DNA of 64,000 bases from positions 1 through 64,000 of the forward strand of contig NZ_LT629944.1 of the NCBI RefSeq assembly GCF_900104675.1. Direction: 5' to 3'. The notes under the pieces are model-generated. The model saw only the letters and a list, made by a program, of their open reading frames with translations. It was not told where the DNA came from and did not search any database. Source of the DNA: Angelakisella massiliensis (GTDB lineage Bacteria; Bacillota; Clostridia; Oscillospirales; Ruminococcaceae). This document shows positions 53,249 to 62,833 of the stretch, piece after piece (within the stretch, counting starts at the first letter, position 1; every line of letters begins with the position of its first letter). A program made the position numbers and the translations under genes.

Positions 53249-53971
53249 TTATTGATTTTCATAAAAGAAGCCCACTGCAGACAGCGCATACATGGGAGCG
53301 GTTTCACACCGCAGAATACGGGGACCCATGGTACAAACCGCCAAACCCGCCTGCCGCGCCGCCTCAACCTCCTGGGGGTCAAAGCCGCCCTCGGCGCCGA
53401 TCAGCACCGAAAGGGACCGGGGATGATCCGCCAGCACCTGTCCAAAGGGTTCTGTGGCCTGCTCATAAAACAGCACGCTCCTCTGGTCCCGGGACATTTC
53501 CTCCAAAGCTTGGTCCAGGGTCAGCAGAGGACGAACCGGCGGCACCACTCCCCGCCCGGACTGCTTGGCGGCCTCCAGGGAAATGCGGGACAACCGTTCC
53601 AGCTTCTTTTCCATGGAACGGCTGTCAGGCCGGGAAACACAGCGGCTGGTAAGGACCGGCACAATGGCCGCCGCCCCCAGCTCCACCGCCTTTTGAATGA
53701 TCAGTTCCAGCTTGTCGCTTTTGGGCAACGCCTGATACAGGGTGACCCGAACGGGAAGCTCACTGCGGCAGGGCAGGCGCTCCATGACCCGAAGCACCGC
53801 CATTTCTCCGGAAAGCTCTGTAATGGTACAGCGGAAATCCGTCCCCTGTCCGTCGCAGAGCCACAGCTCCTCCCCTATCCGGCAGCGGAGGGACTTGACG
53901 ATATGCCGTCCATCCTCTCCGCCCACCTGCACCATTTCCCCATCAAAGGGGGGAACAAAAAATCTGGGCAT
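53249..53971 (-). CDS. rsmE: 16S rRNA m3U1498 methyltransferase
   Basis: This 240-residue SPOUT methyltransferase has MPRFFVPPFDGEMV at the start, LPKSDKLELIIQKAVELGAA, and IGAEGGFDPQEVEAARQAG with MGPRILRCETA forming the knot. It methylates U1498 of 16S rRNA. AAGGGGAG precedes the ATG at 53971. It follows prmA by 13 bases; this pairing is common in Firmicutes. Confidence 0.93.
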   Translation of the reverse strand: MPRFFVPPFDGEMVQVGGEDGRHIVKSLRCRIGEELWLCDGQGTDFRCTITELSGEMAVLRVMERLPCRSELPVRVTLYQALPKSDKLELIIQKAVELGAAAIVPVLTSRCVSRPDSRSMEKKLERLSRISLEAAKQSGRGVVPPVRPLLTLDQALEEMSRDQRSVLFYEQATEPFGQVLADHPRSLSVLIGAEGGFDPQEVEAARQAGLAVCTMGPRILRCETAPMYALSAVGFFYENQ

Positions 53972-53984
53972 ATCCCTTCTCCCC

Positions 53985-54923
53985 TTACAGTGTGCAGTGG
54001 ATGGCGCACCATCCATCCTGTTCCTTCACCGAAACCACTGTCAGGCCCTGCGCTGTCAGCGCCTCCAGCACCTCTTCCTGCCGGGGAAGAATGACGCCGG
54101 AAGCCACCACCGAACCGCCCTTGCGGAGATGGCGGCGAATGGCGGGAGAAAGGGCGATTATGACATCTGCCACAATGTTGGCGGCAATCACGTCATACTC
54201 TCCGCCGATTTCCTCCGCCAGCTTTTTGTCATGGACCAGATCCCCGCACAGAGGCACAAAGCGGTCAGGACCAAAGCCGTTTTCCGCCGCGTTCTCTCCG
54301 GCGGTGCGCACTGCCACAGGATCAATATCCACTCCCACAGCCCGGGAAGCGCCCAGCATCAGCGCTGCAATGGAGAGAATACCGCTGCCGGTGCCCATAT
54401 CCAGCACTGTATCCCCGGGGCGAATCACCTGCTCCAGCAGCTCCGCGCACAGACGGGTGGTGTGATGGGTGCCGGTGCCAAAGGCCATGCCGGGGTCCAG
54501 GGTGATGACCAGCTCCTCGGGAGCCTTGTCATAATGCTCCCAGCTGGGGCAGACCACCAGACGGCTGCCCAGATGAGTGGGGTGGTAATACTCCTTCCAG
54601 GCAGTGGCCCACTCCTCTTCCCGGACGGCGCTGGTGCGGACGGTGTAAGGAACCTTTTCCTGCTCCAGCTGATGGGTGAGATAGGAGACCGCTTCAGCAG
54701 GACTTTGCTCGGGGCTGATATAAATATGGACAATACCGGTGTTCCGGTCCCGGGCCAGCAGCTCTTCATCGATCAGGTCGATATGGGCGATCTCCGGCAC
54801 CAGCTCCAGCATATCCGAATAATCCTCCACATAAATGCCATAAGGCACCGCCATCTGGGCGATGGCTTCCGCCGTTTCCAGATGCTCCACGGGGATGATG
54901 ATTTGTACGTCAGTCCAATCCAT
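53985..54923 (-). CDS. prmA: Ribosomal protein L11 methyltransferase
   Basis: This 312-residue PrmA has LDPGMAFGTGTHHTTRLC and VLDMGTGSGILSIAALMLGA as the AdoMet-binding motifs and ANIVADVIIALSPAI as motif IV. It trimethylates L11. The gene is complete and forms an operon with rsmE. Confidence 0.95.
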   Translation of the reverse strand: MDWTDVQIIIPVEHLETAEAIAQMAVPYGIYVEDYSDMLELVPEIAHIDLIDEELLARDRNTGIVHIYISPEQSPAEAVSYLTHQLEQEKVPYTVRTSAVREEEWATAWKEYYHPTHLGSRLVVCPSWEHYDKAPEELVITLDPGMAFGTGTHHTTRLCAELLEQVIRPGDTVLDMGTGSGILSIAALMLGASRAVGVDIDPVAVRTAGENAAENGFGPDRFVPLCGDLVHDKKLAEEIGGEYDVIAANIVADVIIALSPAIRRHLRKGGSVVASGVILPRQEEVLEALTAQGLTVVSVKEQDGWCAIHCTL

Positions 54924-55022
54924 AGGGACAACTTCCTTCCTGTGTTTGAATCTGCTCTCTATTATACACGATGAAAATTACCGGTACAACCCTTGCAGGG
55001 CAGGCAGGCATTCTTTCTGTCG

Positions 55023-55577
55023 TTATCTGTATGCCGGGACTTCTCCCCGCTCCAGGGCCAAAAGGGCCTGTTTCCGCTCCAGCCCGCCTGCGTAACCGGT
55101 GAGGCTGCCGTCTGTTCCCACCACACGGTGGCACGGGATGAGGATGGAAATGGGATTGTGCCCCACTGCACCCCCTACCGCCTGGGCAGACATGGTTTGA
55201 CGTCCCAGCTGCACGGCCATCTCCTTTGCCAGCTGCCCATAGGTAACTGTACTGCCCCAGGGAATCCGGCAAAGGAGCTGCCAAACCTGCTGCCGGAAAG
55301 GACTGCCCGCAGGGCGCAGAATCAAAGGCTCCTGGGGCTGTCTCCCGGCAAAATACTCATCCAGCCATCGTTCCAGGGAGCGGAAAACCGGGTCCTCAGC
55401 CTCTCCCCTCTGCCACAGAGCGGGGTCCCCCCCGCCCATTCCTTCATACTTTTGTCCCCGGAACCAAAGCCCCCGAAGAGCGTCATCCTCCGCCAAGGCA
55501 ATGATCTCCCCCAAAGGGGTATTCATCCGGCGAACACGAAGCCCCAAAGCTGTTTCTGCTGTTTTACTCTCCACCAT
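55023..55577 (-). CDS. ogt: Methylated-DNA-protein cysteine methyltransferase
   Basis: This 184-residue suicide DNA-repair protein has GSPFRQQVWQLLCRIPWGST and the active-site ISILIPCHRVVGTDG, then GYAGGLERKQALL. It transfers O6-alkyl groups from guanine to its own cysteine. AGGAGG precedes the ATG, nine bases after the aldo/keto reductase stop. Confidence 0.93.
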   Translation of the reverse strand: MVESKTAETALGLRVRRMNTPLGEIIALAEDDALRGLWFRGQKYEGMGGGDPALWQRGEAEDPVFRSLERWLDEYFAGRQPQEPLILRPAGSPFRQQVWQLLCRIPWGSTVTYGQLAKEMAVQLGRQTMSAQAVGGAVGHNPISILIPCHRVVGTDGSLTGYAGGLERKQALLALERGEVPAYR

Positions 55578-55586
55578 TTTACCTCC

Positions 55587-56558
55587 TCAGCGATTGTAGC
55601 GGAAGCGGGTACCCGCCAGGGACAGCCATACCTGACGGCACTGCTCCATCATCTCCTCCGGCAGCGGCGGCGTTTCCATAGCAGCCAGATTCTGCTCCAA
55701 ATGGCTTTCCTTGCTCACTCCCAGAATCACCGAATCCACCTGCTGGTTGGAGGCGCACCACCTCAAAGCCAGCTCCACCGGGGTCATTTCTCCTTCCCGG
55801 GCGATTTCCCGCAGCCGTTCCACTGCCTGGAAATTTTCCTGGGACCAGTAGCGCTGCCGATAACCGCCATTGAGGCCGAACCGGCAATCCGCCGGAGGCT
55901 CCCCCTCATGGTGCTTGCCGGACAGCAGCCCTCCTGCCAGGGGGTTGTACACCACCAGCCCCATACCATGGTGCCGCAGCATGGGGGCCAACTCCTCTTC
56001 AATACCTCTGGTGATGAGATTATAGACATTCTGGCTGACCACGGGAGCAATGCCATTGCGGCGGTCGCTGATCCACAAGGCGTCGCAGATCTGCCAGGCG
56101 GCATAGTTGCTGATACCCACATACCGCACCTTTCCGGAGCGGACCAGCTGGGTCATGGTATCCAGCGTCTCCTCCAGGGGAGTATCATAATCCGGCTTAT
56201 GGAGGTAATAAAGATCCACATAATCCGTTTGCAAACGGCGCAGACTGTCCTCCAGGCCCTGGATGATATGGCGGCGGCTGAGGCCACGATCATTGGGATC
56301 GCTGCTGCCGCAGGGATTGCACACCTTGGTGGCCAGAATCACATGATTCCGCCGTCCCTGGAGAGCCTTGCCGGTGATCTCCTCGCTGCGGCCGCTGACA
56401 TACATATCCGCAGTATCCACAAAGTTAACCCCTCTGTCCAGGGCCCGATGAATCAGGGAAATCGCTTCCTTTTCCTCCACCTGTTCCCCAAAGGTCATGG
56501 TTCCCAAACAGGCCCGGGAGACCCGGATACCGGTACCGGTGAGCGTTCTCATTTCCAT
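55587..56558 (-). CDS. Aldo/keto reductase
   Basis: This 323-residue (beta/alpha)8 NADPH reductase has FVDTADMYVSGRSEE near residue 48 (Asp and Tyr), VILATKVCNP (Lys), DYVDLYYLHKPD (His) and VDSVILGVSKESHLEQN near the end. It resembles the YghZ/Tas-type group. The substrate is unknown. It lies in an operon with ogt; AAAGGAGG precedes the ATG. Confidence 0.88.
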   Translation of the reverse strand: MEMRTLTGTGIRVSRACLGTMTFGEQVEEKEAISLIHRALDRGVNFVDTADMYVSGRSEEITGKALQGRRNHVILATKVCNPCGSSDPNDRGLSRRHIIQGLEDSLRRLQTDYVDLYYLHKPDYDTPLEETLDTMTQLVRSGKVRYVGISNYAAWQICDALWISDRRNGIAPVVSQNVYNLITRGIEEELAPMLRHHGMGLVVYNPLAGGLLSGKHHEGEPPADCRFGLNGGYRQRYWSQENFQAVERLREIAREGEMTPVELALRWCASNQQVDSVILGVSKESHLEQNLAAMETPPLPEEMMEQCRQVWLSLAGTRFRYNR

Positions 56559-57109
56559 GGCTGGTTCCTCCTTTTAAAAAAGCAGATCTGACTTTGCTTC
56601 CATTGTATCCTATTGCCGTGCGGAAATCCAGAGCAATAAATATGAAGCGTACCGCATTTGACCGGATCAAGAAAATAAAAAACCGCTGATTACCAGTAGA
56701 GAATACGTTTTTCTCAAACCATCCAATTGATCTGAAAGTCCGGAGACTTTTTCTGAAATGACCGAAGAATATTTGATTGGATACAGAAGGAACCAACAGC
56801 CCCAAAAGGTGGATGCTGCTCTTTTTCATGCCCTGTCCCTTGATGAAGCAAAAGCTTTCATGTTACAATGCAAATGTGGACGGAAGATGTCCTGGAAGTT
56901 TCACCTGCTTTCAGAGGCATCTGACCCCTGTACGCAAAATCTGACCGCTGATGAAACCAGGTTCCATCTTCCCGGCCCGGTATGGGAGGGGCACTGCCTC
57001 TCTTTTCTGCAAACAAGTTTCCAGAAAGTTTGAAACATAAACTTTATATCAGCGGTTTCATTTTCGAGCCGCATCTCATTCAATGAGCCGCGGCAGGAGG
57101 TTCTCATAT
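56559..57109. other. Intergenic gap without recognisable gene
   Basis: About 550 bases between divergent genes. A 91-codon plus-strand frame (56758-57033) has no ribosome site or motif. Promoters for both flanking genes are expected but I cannot place them firmly. Confidence 0.3.
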
Positions 57110-57988
57110 ATGGAAAGCTATTGCGGGAAAAACTGCGTCCAATGCTCCTACCTAAACCAAGGGCGCTGTCCCGGCTGTAAAGACGGCCCGGGAATGCCTT
57201 ATACCCGTGCCTGTCCCCTGGCACGATGCTGCCAGCAAAAGGGGCATCGTGGATGCTATACCTGCCTGTTTGCGGAAAACTGTCATCTGCTGCGGCAGAA
57301 GGATTCCTTGCCTTCCTGGAGGCCAACCGGCACTGCTTCCTTAAAAATCTCCTCACCGACTCCACCTCCTGCCAAGGAGCAGGCAGAACTGCTGCTTCGT
57401 GGATTTTGTCTGCTTTCTTTGTTGGAATTTCTGTCTTTTGGATGGTTTTTTCTCATTTCTCCCATCCTCTCCCATTCTCTTTCCCGGGGAATGTTGGTTT
57501 CTCTGGCTGCTTTGTCCACTTTGTTTTTCTCCTTGGCCTATTTCTATCTGAATCGGGCTCATACAGGTTACTATATCCCAGGTTCCGGTCCTCTGTGTCT
57601 GCTGCCAATCGCATTAGCCGCCATCTATATGGCGGGTCTGGAATCCGGTCAAAACAGTGTGGCATCCATGATGCTGGTGTATATGCTTCTGTTCTGCCTG
57701 GCAGAATGGGCGGCTTGCTTTTTTCACCGAAGTGTCGCTGCTTCCCTGAGCCCAAGCCTGGCCAAACGTTGGGCTATCCTGTACTGTTTCCTTCCCTTTC
57801 TTGTCTTTTTCAGCTCAATCGCCTATATGAGTTATCTTGTGGATCATCAAATCCCGGCCCCCATACTCCTGCCGTTGCTGCTGTGCCTGGTGCTTATGAA
57901 GGTTTTGAAGCTGATATTTCTCATTCAGACAGCTGTTACACTGGGCCGGTACCTTGGGGGAATGAAAAACGGTCCCCAAGCTCCCTGA
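57110..57988 (+). CDS. Cys-rich membrane protein, tandem copy 1
   Basis: This 292-residue protein starts with a roughly 65-residue cysteine cluster (MESYCGKNCVQCSY, CPGCKDGPG, CPLARCCQQKGH), reminiscent of zinc-binding DUF3795-type heads. A proline-rich linker and about six membrane segments follow. It is a paralogue of the next gene. The start (ATG 57110) matches that of the paralogue exactly. Function is unknown. Confidence 0.7.
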   Translation: MESYCGKNCVQCSYLNQGRCPGCKDGPGMPYTRACPLARCCQQKGHRGCYTCLFAENCHLLRQKDSLPSWRPTGTASLKISSPTPPPAKEQAELLLRGFCLLSLLEFLSFGWFFLISPILSHSLSRGMLVSLAALSTLFFSLAYFYLNRAHTGYYIPGSGPLCLLPIALAAIYMAGLESGQNSVASMMLVYMLLFCLAEWAACFFHRSVAASLSPSLAKRWAILYCFLPFLVFFSSIAYMSYLVDHQIPAPILLPLLLCLVLMKVLKLIFLIQTAVTLGRYLGGMKNGPQAP

Positions 57989-58154
57989 CCGTGAGGCGAT
58001 TCCTGTTCCAGATGGGGTCTGGACCATGGGGCGGTCAGCCTTTGTCTTTTGGAACGTTTCGGGATACAACCTCACTTTCCACAGGCATTTTCTTTCCGGC
58101 GCCATATTCAAAAAATCCAATCATTTTTATCATCTTCGGGGAGGTGTTCATCCC

Positions 58155-59060
58155 ATGGAAAGCTATTGCGAAAAAAATTGTATGCAATGTTCCTACTTTA
58201 TTCAGCGCTGCTGTCCCGGGTGTAAATGGGGACCTGGTCAGCCGGTGCAGGGAGTCTGCCCCCTGGCCCGGTGCTGTCGGGAAAAGGGACATGGAACCTG
58301 CCGCTCCTGTTCCCTGGCCTATCATTGCGGGCTTCTGGCGCAGCGGGACTTTTTCCCACCCCGTCCAGCCTCCAGTCCATATCCTCCCCGCCAGGTCCGC
58401 CCCGCTTCCATTCCACAGGTACCGCCTCCCACAGTGGAAAAAGCAGCTATATTGTCCCGCTGGCTGGGTTGGCTCTTTTTTTTGGAACTGGCACAGATCA
58501 TTTTTGCGGTAGTAATCGGTGTATTTCTAGTCTCCTTTAAAGTCAGTTCCATCCCGCCTATGGCGTCCCTTCTGTCAAATCTGCTGATTATCGGCATTTA
58601 CTGTATCATTTATTTTCGTCTGTCGGAAGCGCAGTCCGGCTACCGCATTCCAGCGATAGCTCACATTGTTTGCTTTCCTTTGATCCTGGTCATTATATTT
58701 TTTCCCTCCTATAAGAATCTGACTTTTTACGCTGCGATACAGCTCATCAATACTCTCATTACCCTGGCAGCAGAATGCTTTGTTTATCAGGAAAATAGTA
58801 AGGCGATCCAGGGACTGAGCGGTGGGATTGCCCGAGGATGGAAATATCTGTATGTGGTGCTTATTTGCCTGACGGGCATTACGTTCTTCGGCGGACTGCT
58901 GTGTTTTATCGACCTTAGCCTTGGAGTTCTGCCGTTGCTGATGGCTTGCTTCGGCATTATGATCGAGTTTATCGTAAGCATGGTTCTTCTCCATAAAACA
59001 GTCAACACGCTGCTGGGCTACATTTCCGCCGCAGAGCAGTCCCGTGGGCCTTCCCTGTAA
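58155..59060 (+). CDS. Cys-rich membrane protein, tandem copy 2
   Basis: This 301-residue protein has the same plan: MESYCEKNCMQCSYF, CCPGCKWGPG, CPLARCCREKGHGTC, a proline-rich linker (about residues 75-95) and about six membrane segments with low identity to copy 1. The head is much better conserved than the membrane part, suggesting the cysteine domain is the functional core. It lies 166 bases after copy 1. Confidence 0.7.
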   Translation: MESYCEKNCMQCSYFIQRCCPGCKWGPGQPVQGVCPLARCCREKGHGTCRSCSLAYHCGLLAQRDFFPPRPASSPYPPRQVRPASIPQVPPPTVEKAAILSRWLGWLFFLELAQIIFAVVIGVFLVSFKVSSIPPMASLLSNLLIIGIYCIIYFRLSEAQSGYRIPAIAHIVCFPLILVIIFFPSYKNLTFYAAIQLINTLITLAAECFVYQENSKAIQGLSGGIARGWKYLYVVLICLTGITFFGGLLCFIDLSLGVLPLLMACFGIMIEFIVSMVLLHKTVNTLLGYISAAEQSRGPSL

Positions 59061-59361
59061 AGACATCTTTCCATTTTTCTTTCCTTTCCAGTCAAAAGAC
59101 ACACTCAGAAATTCACAGGCGCTGTGGGACATTCCACTTGCTTGCCCAAAACTAACTTCACACTGTTGAAGACGCTGTCGGATTTTTCTCCGGCAGTTTT
59201 CTTTTATCTTGGATAAAAAAAGAGCGGCGCAGCCTCTGCCGCACCACTCCATCCAAAAGCAATATTTTGTTTTTGCTCAGAGGCATTGGTCTTTTCCCGT
59301 ATTTCCGCTCTTCGGCTTATTCTCCCGGGAAAAACCTCCCTTTCCGGAGTGCTGTATACTT
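59061..59361. other. Intergenic gap between convergent genes
   Basis: About 300 bases. It contains a short hairpin (TTTTTCTCCGGCAG region near 59180-59200) that may end transcription; nothing else is seen. Confidence 0.3.
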
Positions 59362-60459
59362 TTATCCATTGGCATCCCAAGCCAAAAATTCCTGCACCCA
59401 GTAGATAACACCGTTTTTCCGATATACGCCAACGCCCATTCCATTGCCGTAATCGGAATAATCGGCCATCATTGTGGCTTTATGTCCAGGGGAATTCATC
59501 CATCCCTCTACCACCGCTTCAGGGGTCCGGGAGCCTTTGGCAATGTTCTCCATGAAGGTATAATGGCTGTACATCCCGCCGTCTTCTCCATTGAGACGAT
59601 CATGGGAAAAATAGTCCGCAATCTCCTCCGCCCGGATCTGAGCATATTCCATGGCCGTTTCATGCTCCACCAAAGGCTCCAGTCCCGCCTTCTCCCGTTC
59701 CACATTGGTCAGGCGAATCACTTCCTGGGCAAATTCTTCCGCATCGTATTCCGGTACAGACAAAACCGGAATATCCATTTCCTCTGTCTCCAGGCCCCGG
59801 TACAGATTAAAATTTTCAATAAACCAGGCTTTCTGCTCCTCCGCCTCGGCATAGCTCAGGCCATTTTCCCGGATGATGGTACCCAGAATTTCGGCGGGAA
59901 TTGTTCCCACCACATTGCCGCTGCCATCGGTGAATACATAAGCGGACCCACCATTATACGCTTTGCCTGTAACTGACACAGCAGGGGTGTCAGGGTCCAG
60001 GACATTGACCGTATACTTTGCCAGAGGACCATTTCCCGTCTGCTGTGAAGGCTGGCTGCTGGCGGAGGAAGCCGGCTGCTGAGGCTGCGGCTGAGACTGG
60101 GCCGGCTGGGGCTGAGACGTTTCGGAGGCCGCTGCCGCCTGAGAGGGCTCACTTTGGGAGGAAGAAGATTCCCCGGCAACAGAAGAGGAGGAGGCCTCGG
60201 CAGCTGCACTGCTGGAGGAGGAATTTTCCTCTTCTTCGGGGACTGCCTCAGATTCGCTCTGGGAAGAGACTTGCTGTTTCAGCTCATCCAATTCCTGCTG
60301 CAGCTGTTCCATCTGCTCCTGCAGCGCATCATATTCCTCCTGTGTCACACCGCTTTCAGCAGAAGCTGGCTCCGCTCCAGCATCGCCCGTACATCCCGTA
60401 ATGGATAACATCATCAACAGCGTCAACGCAACTGAAAGGACCTTTTTCGCCAGCATCAT
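59362..60459 (-). CDS. CAP/SCP-domain lipoprotein
   Basis: This 365-residue lipoprotein has the signal MMLAKKVLSVALTLLMMLSI and lipobox LSITGC (Cys near 23). A coiled coil (about 38-65) and a Ser/Gln/Pro-rich spacer (about 75-140) lead to a C-terminal CAP domain (about 245-360) with GHKATMMADYSDYGNGMGVG. The CAP motif is related to B. subtilis YkwD. It should sit on the outer face of the membrane. AT-rich sequence ahead holds only a weak ribosome site. Confidence 0.85.
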   Translation of the reverse strand: MMLAKKVLSVALTLLMMLSITGCTGDAGAEPASAESGVTQEEYDALQEQMEQLQQELDELKQQVSSQSESEAVPEEEENSSSSSAAAEASSSSVAGESSSSQSEPSQAAAASETSQPQPAQSQPQPQQPASSASSQPSQQTGNGPLAKYTVNVLDPDTPAVSVTGKAYNGGSAYVFTDGSGNVVGTIPAEILGTIIRENGLSYAEAEEQKAWFIENFNLYRGLETEEMDIPVLSVPEYDAEEFAQEVIRLTNVEREKAGLEPLVEHETAMEYAQIRAEEIADYFSHDRLNGEDGGMYSHYTFMENIAKGSRTPEAVVEGWMNSPGHKATMMADYSDYGNGMGVGVYRKNGVIYWVQEFLAWDANG

Positions 60460-60874
60460 ATATTTCCTTACCCCTCTTCATATTCTTCTGCTATAGAGGA
60501 TAACGCTTTTTCATTGTAATTTCAACCGCTTTTCCGCCTTGCCGGAAAGGGCCGGGATTCATCAAAAAGAAGGGAAAGCCCAAAATCCGCAGCTGTCCCC
60601 CCAACCACAAAACGTTTACCAAGGTGAAAGAAAGGGGTCTGCAGTGCGGCAGGAATGCGATGCGTGTGCGCTGATGCGGAACATCAAAAAGCTGTGATAA
60701 AAACAGAAAAATATATTTTAATAGAGCTTCACCCAACTATGACAAAAAGGGATTCCCCATACATATCGTACAGGGAATCCCTTTATTCAGCTTACTTCAA
60801 GCTCGCTCCGCCTATGGCCCGCCTTTGTTTATGAAAGCAGGTCATCTGACAGCACCGCCTGAAACAAAGGAAGA
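60460..60874. other. Intergenic gap; rpsA-side terminator
   Basis: About 415 bases without a gene. A perfect 12-bp stem, AAAGGGATTCCC and GGGAATCCCTTT (60746-60784), followed on the minus strand by TTTTTG, fits a terminator for the cmk-plsC-ispH transcript. Confidence 0.65.
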
Positions 60875-62833
60875 TTACTCCTCGACAGGAGCTTCCTCAG
60901 CGGCAGTGTCCTCGTCCTGAAGGAGAGCCTTGATGGACAGGCTGGCGCGCTTTCTGTCATAGTCCAGCTCAGTGATCTTGGCCTGAACCTCATCGCCCAC
61001 CTTCAGCTTGTCGGAGACCTTCTCCACACGCTCACGGGCGATCTGAGAAATATGAATCAGACCATCGATGCCGGGAATGATCTGGGCAAAAGCACCGAAA
61101 GCAGTGATGGACATGATCTTGACGGTGACCACATCGCCCACCTGATGGAGGGTCTTGATCTTCTCCCAGGGATTGTCCTCGGCCTTCTTGTAGATGAGGG
61201 AAACTTTCTTCTCCTCGGGATCCAGATCCTTGACGGTCACGGTGACCACATCGCCGATGGAAACAACCTCAGAGGGATGCTTGACCCGCAGCCAGGTCAG
61301 ATCGGACAGACCAATGCGGCCATCCACACCACCCAGGTCCACAAACACGCCGAAGTTGGTGATGCTCTTGACGGTACCGGTGTACTGCTTGCCGATTTCA
61401 ACATTCTCCCAGAATGCCTTGGCCAGCTCCTTGCGCTGCTCACGGATGACAGCGCTGATGGAGCCCAGAGCCCGGCGGCGCTGACGATTGGTCTCCAGGA
61501 TCTTGAAGGAAACTTCCTTACGCAGCAGGGTGTTCAGATCGCCATCGCGGGGAACACCGGACTGAGAAGCGGGAATGAAAACCTTCACGCCGTTGGAAAG
61601 AACCAGAACGCCGCCCTTGATGACCTCGGTGACGATACCGGTGAGGATCTCTCCGGTCTCGCCGGCGTTCATGACCTTTTCAAAGCCGGCGGCAGCATCC
61701 AGACGTCTCTTGGAAAGCATGGTGGTGCCTTCCACATCGTTGACCCGGACGACCAGCAGCTCGATCTCGTCGCCTACCTTGACCAGATCCTCCGCCTTGG
61801 CGTTGGGATCGTCGGTCAGTTCATGGAGCGGAACATAACCGGCGTGCTTGGTACCGATGTCCACAGAGATCTCGTTGGGCTTAATGCCGGTGACGATACC
61901 TGTTACCTTCTCCCCGTTATATGTACTTTTGAAAGATTGCTCCAGCATCTCCTCGAAAGTCATGTCGTTGTTGATGTTATCCAGTCTGCTCATGGATTTT
62001 TGAACCTCCTTAATTATACAAGCCGGGGTCGAAGCACCGGCAGTAATTCCAATGATACGCGCGGCATGGAAAAGATTGCGAAACGGTTCAAGCTCTTCCG
62101 CCTCCTCCACCAATACCGTGGGGCAGTGTCCCTGGCAAATCTGGTACAGCTTCAGGGTGTTGGAGCTGTGCCTGCCGCCGATGACGACCATGGCGTCCGC
62201 TTGCCGGGCCAGCGTTTCCGCTTCTTCCTGCCTGACAACAGTGGCTTTACATATTGTATCAAATATCTTGAGATTTGTACACACTTTTTTTGCGCTTTCC
62301 GTGGATTTCTTCCATTCTGACAAGCGAAATGTTGTCTGCGCTGCCATTATATAGGAATAATCACCTTTATTTTCCAGTTCCTGCAACTTTTCCATCAATT
62401 CTTCCGCTGTCTGGAAGATGATACAGGGCTGATTGCAATGGCCCGCAATACCCACGACCTCGGGATGTGTGGGGTCGCCCGCCAGTAAAATCATGGTTCC
62501 TTCCGGCTGCTGCGCCACCAGCCGGTGAATTTTCTGAACGAAGGGACAGGTGGCATCCTTCCACTGAAGACCCCGGTTTTCCAGCTGCCGGTAAATTTCC
62601 GGCGGCACGCCATGGGCTCGGATCACCACCCGTGCACCGTCCGGAATCTCCGCTACAGTGTCATAGCTGCGGACCCCTTTTTCCTCCAGGTCCCGGGTGA
62701 CGAAGGGATTGTGGATCACGGGCCCCAGCGTCGCCACTGTTCCGCCCAGGGCCGCCTCTTGATAGGTCATCTCCACCGCCCGGCTGACGCCAAAACAAAA
62801 GCCCGCTGACTTGGCGGTAATGATCTGTCTCAT
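60875..62833 (-). CDS. ispH-rpsA: IspH fused to ribosomal protein S1 domains
   Basis: This 652-residue fusion has an N-terminal 4-hydroxy-3-methylbut-2-enyl diphosphate reductase (residues 1-285) with cluster cysteines in GFCFGV (13), DATCPF (96) and TICKAT (195) and GGRHSSNT. Four S1 RNA-binding domains follow (about 300-640), as in S1. IspH makes isoprenoid precursors in the last MEP step; S1 helps the ribosome bind mRNA. Such fusions are well known in Clostridia. Its ATG overlaps plsC by four bases. Confidence 0.93.
   Translation of the reverse strand: MRQIITAKSAGFCFGVSRAVEMTYQEAALGGTVATLGPVIHNPFVTRDLEEKGVRSYDTVAEIPDGARVVIRAHGVPPEIYRQLENRGLQWKDATCPFVQKIHRLVAQQPEGTMILLAGDPTHPEVVGIAGHCNQPCIIFQTAEELMEKLQELENKGDYSYIMAAQTTFRLSEWKKSTESAKKVCTNLKIFDTICKATVVRQEEAETLARQADAMVVIGGRHSSNTLKLYQICQGHCPTVLVEEAEELEPFRNLFHAARIIGITAGASTPACIIKEVQKSMSRLDNINNDMTFEEMLEQSFKSTYNGEKVTGIVTGIKPNEISVDIGTKHAGYVPLHELTDDPNAKAEDLVKVGDEIELLVVRVNDVEGTTMLSKRRLDAAAGFEKVMNAGETGEILTGIVTEVIKGGVLVLSNGVKVFIPASQSGVPRDGDLNTLLRKEVSFKILETNRQRRRALGSISAVIREQRKELAKAFWENVEIGKQYTGTVKSITNFGVFVDLGGVDGRIGLSDLTWLRVKHPSEVVSIGDVVTVTVKDLDPEEKKVSLIYKKAEDNPWEKIKTLHQVGDVVTVKIMSITAFGAFAQIIPGIDGLIHISQIARERVEKVSDKLKVGDEVQAKITELDYDRKRASLSIKALLQDEDTAAEEAPVEE

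Noticed and set aside
54993-56591. 532-codon plus-strand open frame
   Set aside because: It is antisense to ogt and the aldo/keto reductase, both clearly coding.
57226-58512. 428-codon plus-strand frame spanning both Cys-rich genes
   Set aside because: It lies in a different frame from both paralogues and lacks any family pattern.
60568-60615. Plus-strand similarity to the cobalamin-riboswitch core (GGGAA, TCC, GCTG, CCCCC, CAAC in order)
   Set aside because: Other conserved elements are missing and no plus-strand gene lies downstream; the neighbouring ispH-rpsA gene is on the other strand.
61052-62320. 422-codon plus-strand open frame
   Set aside because: It is antisense to the IspH-S1 fusion gene.
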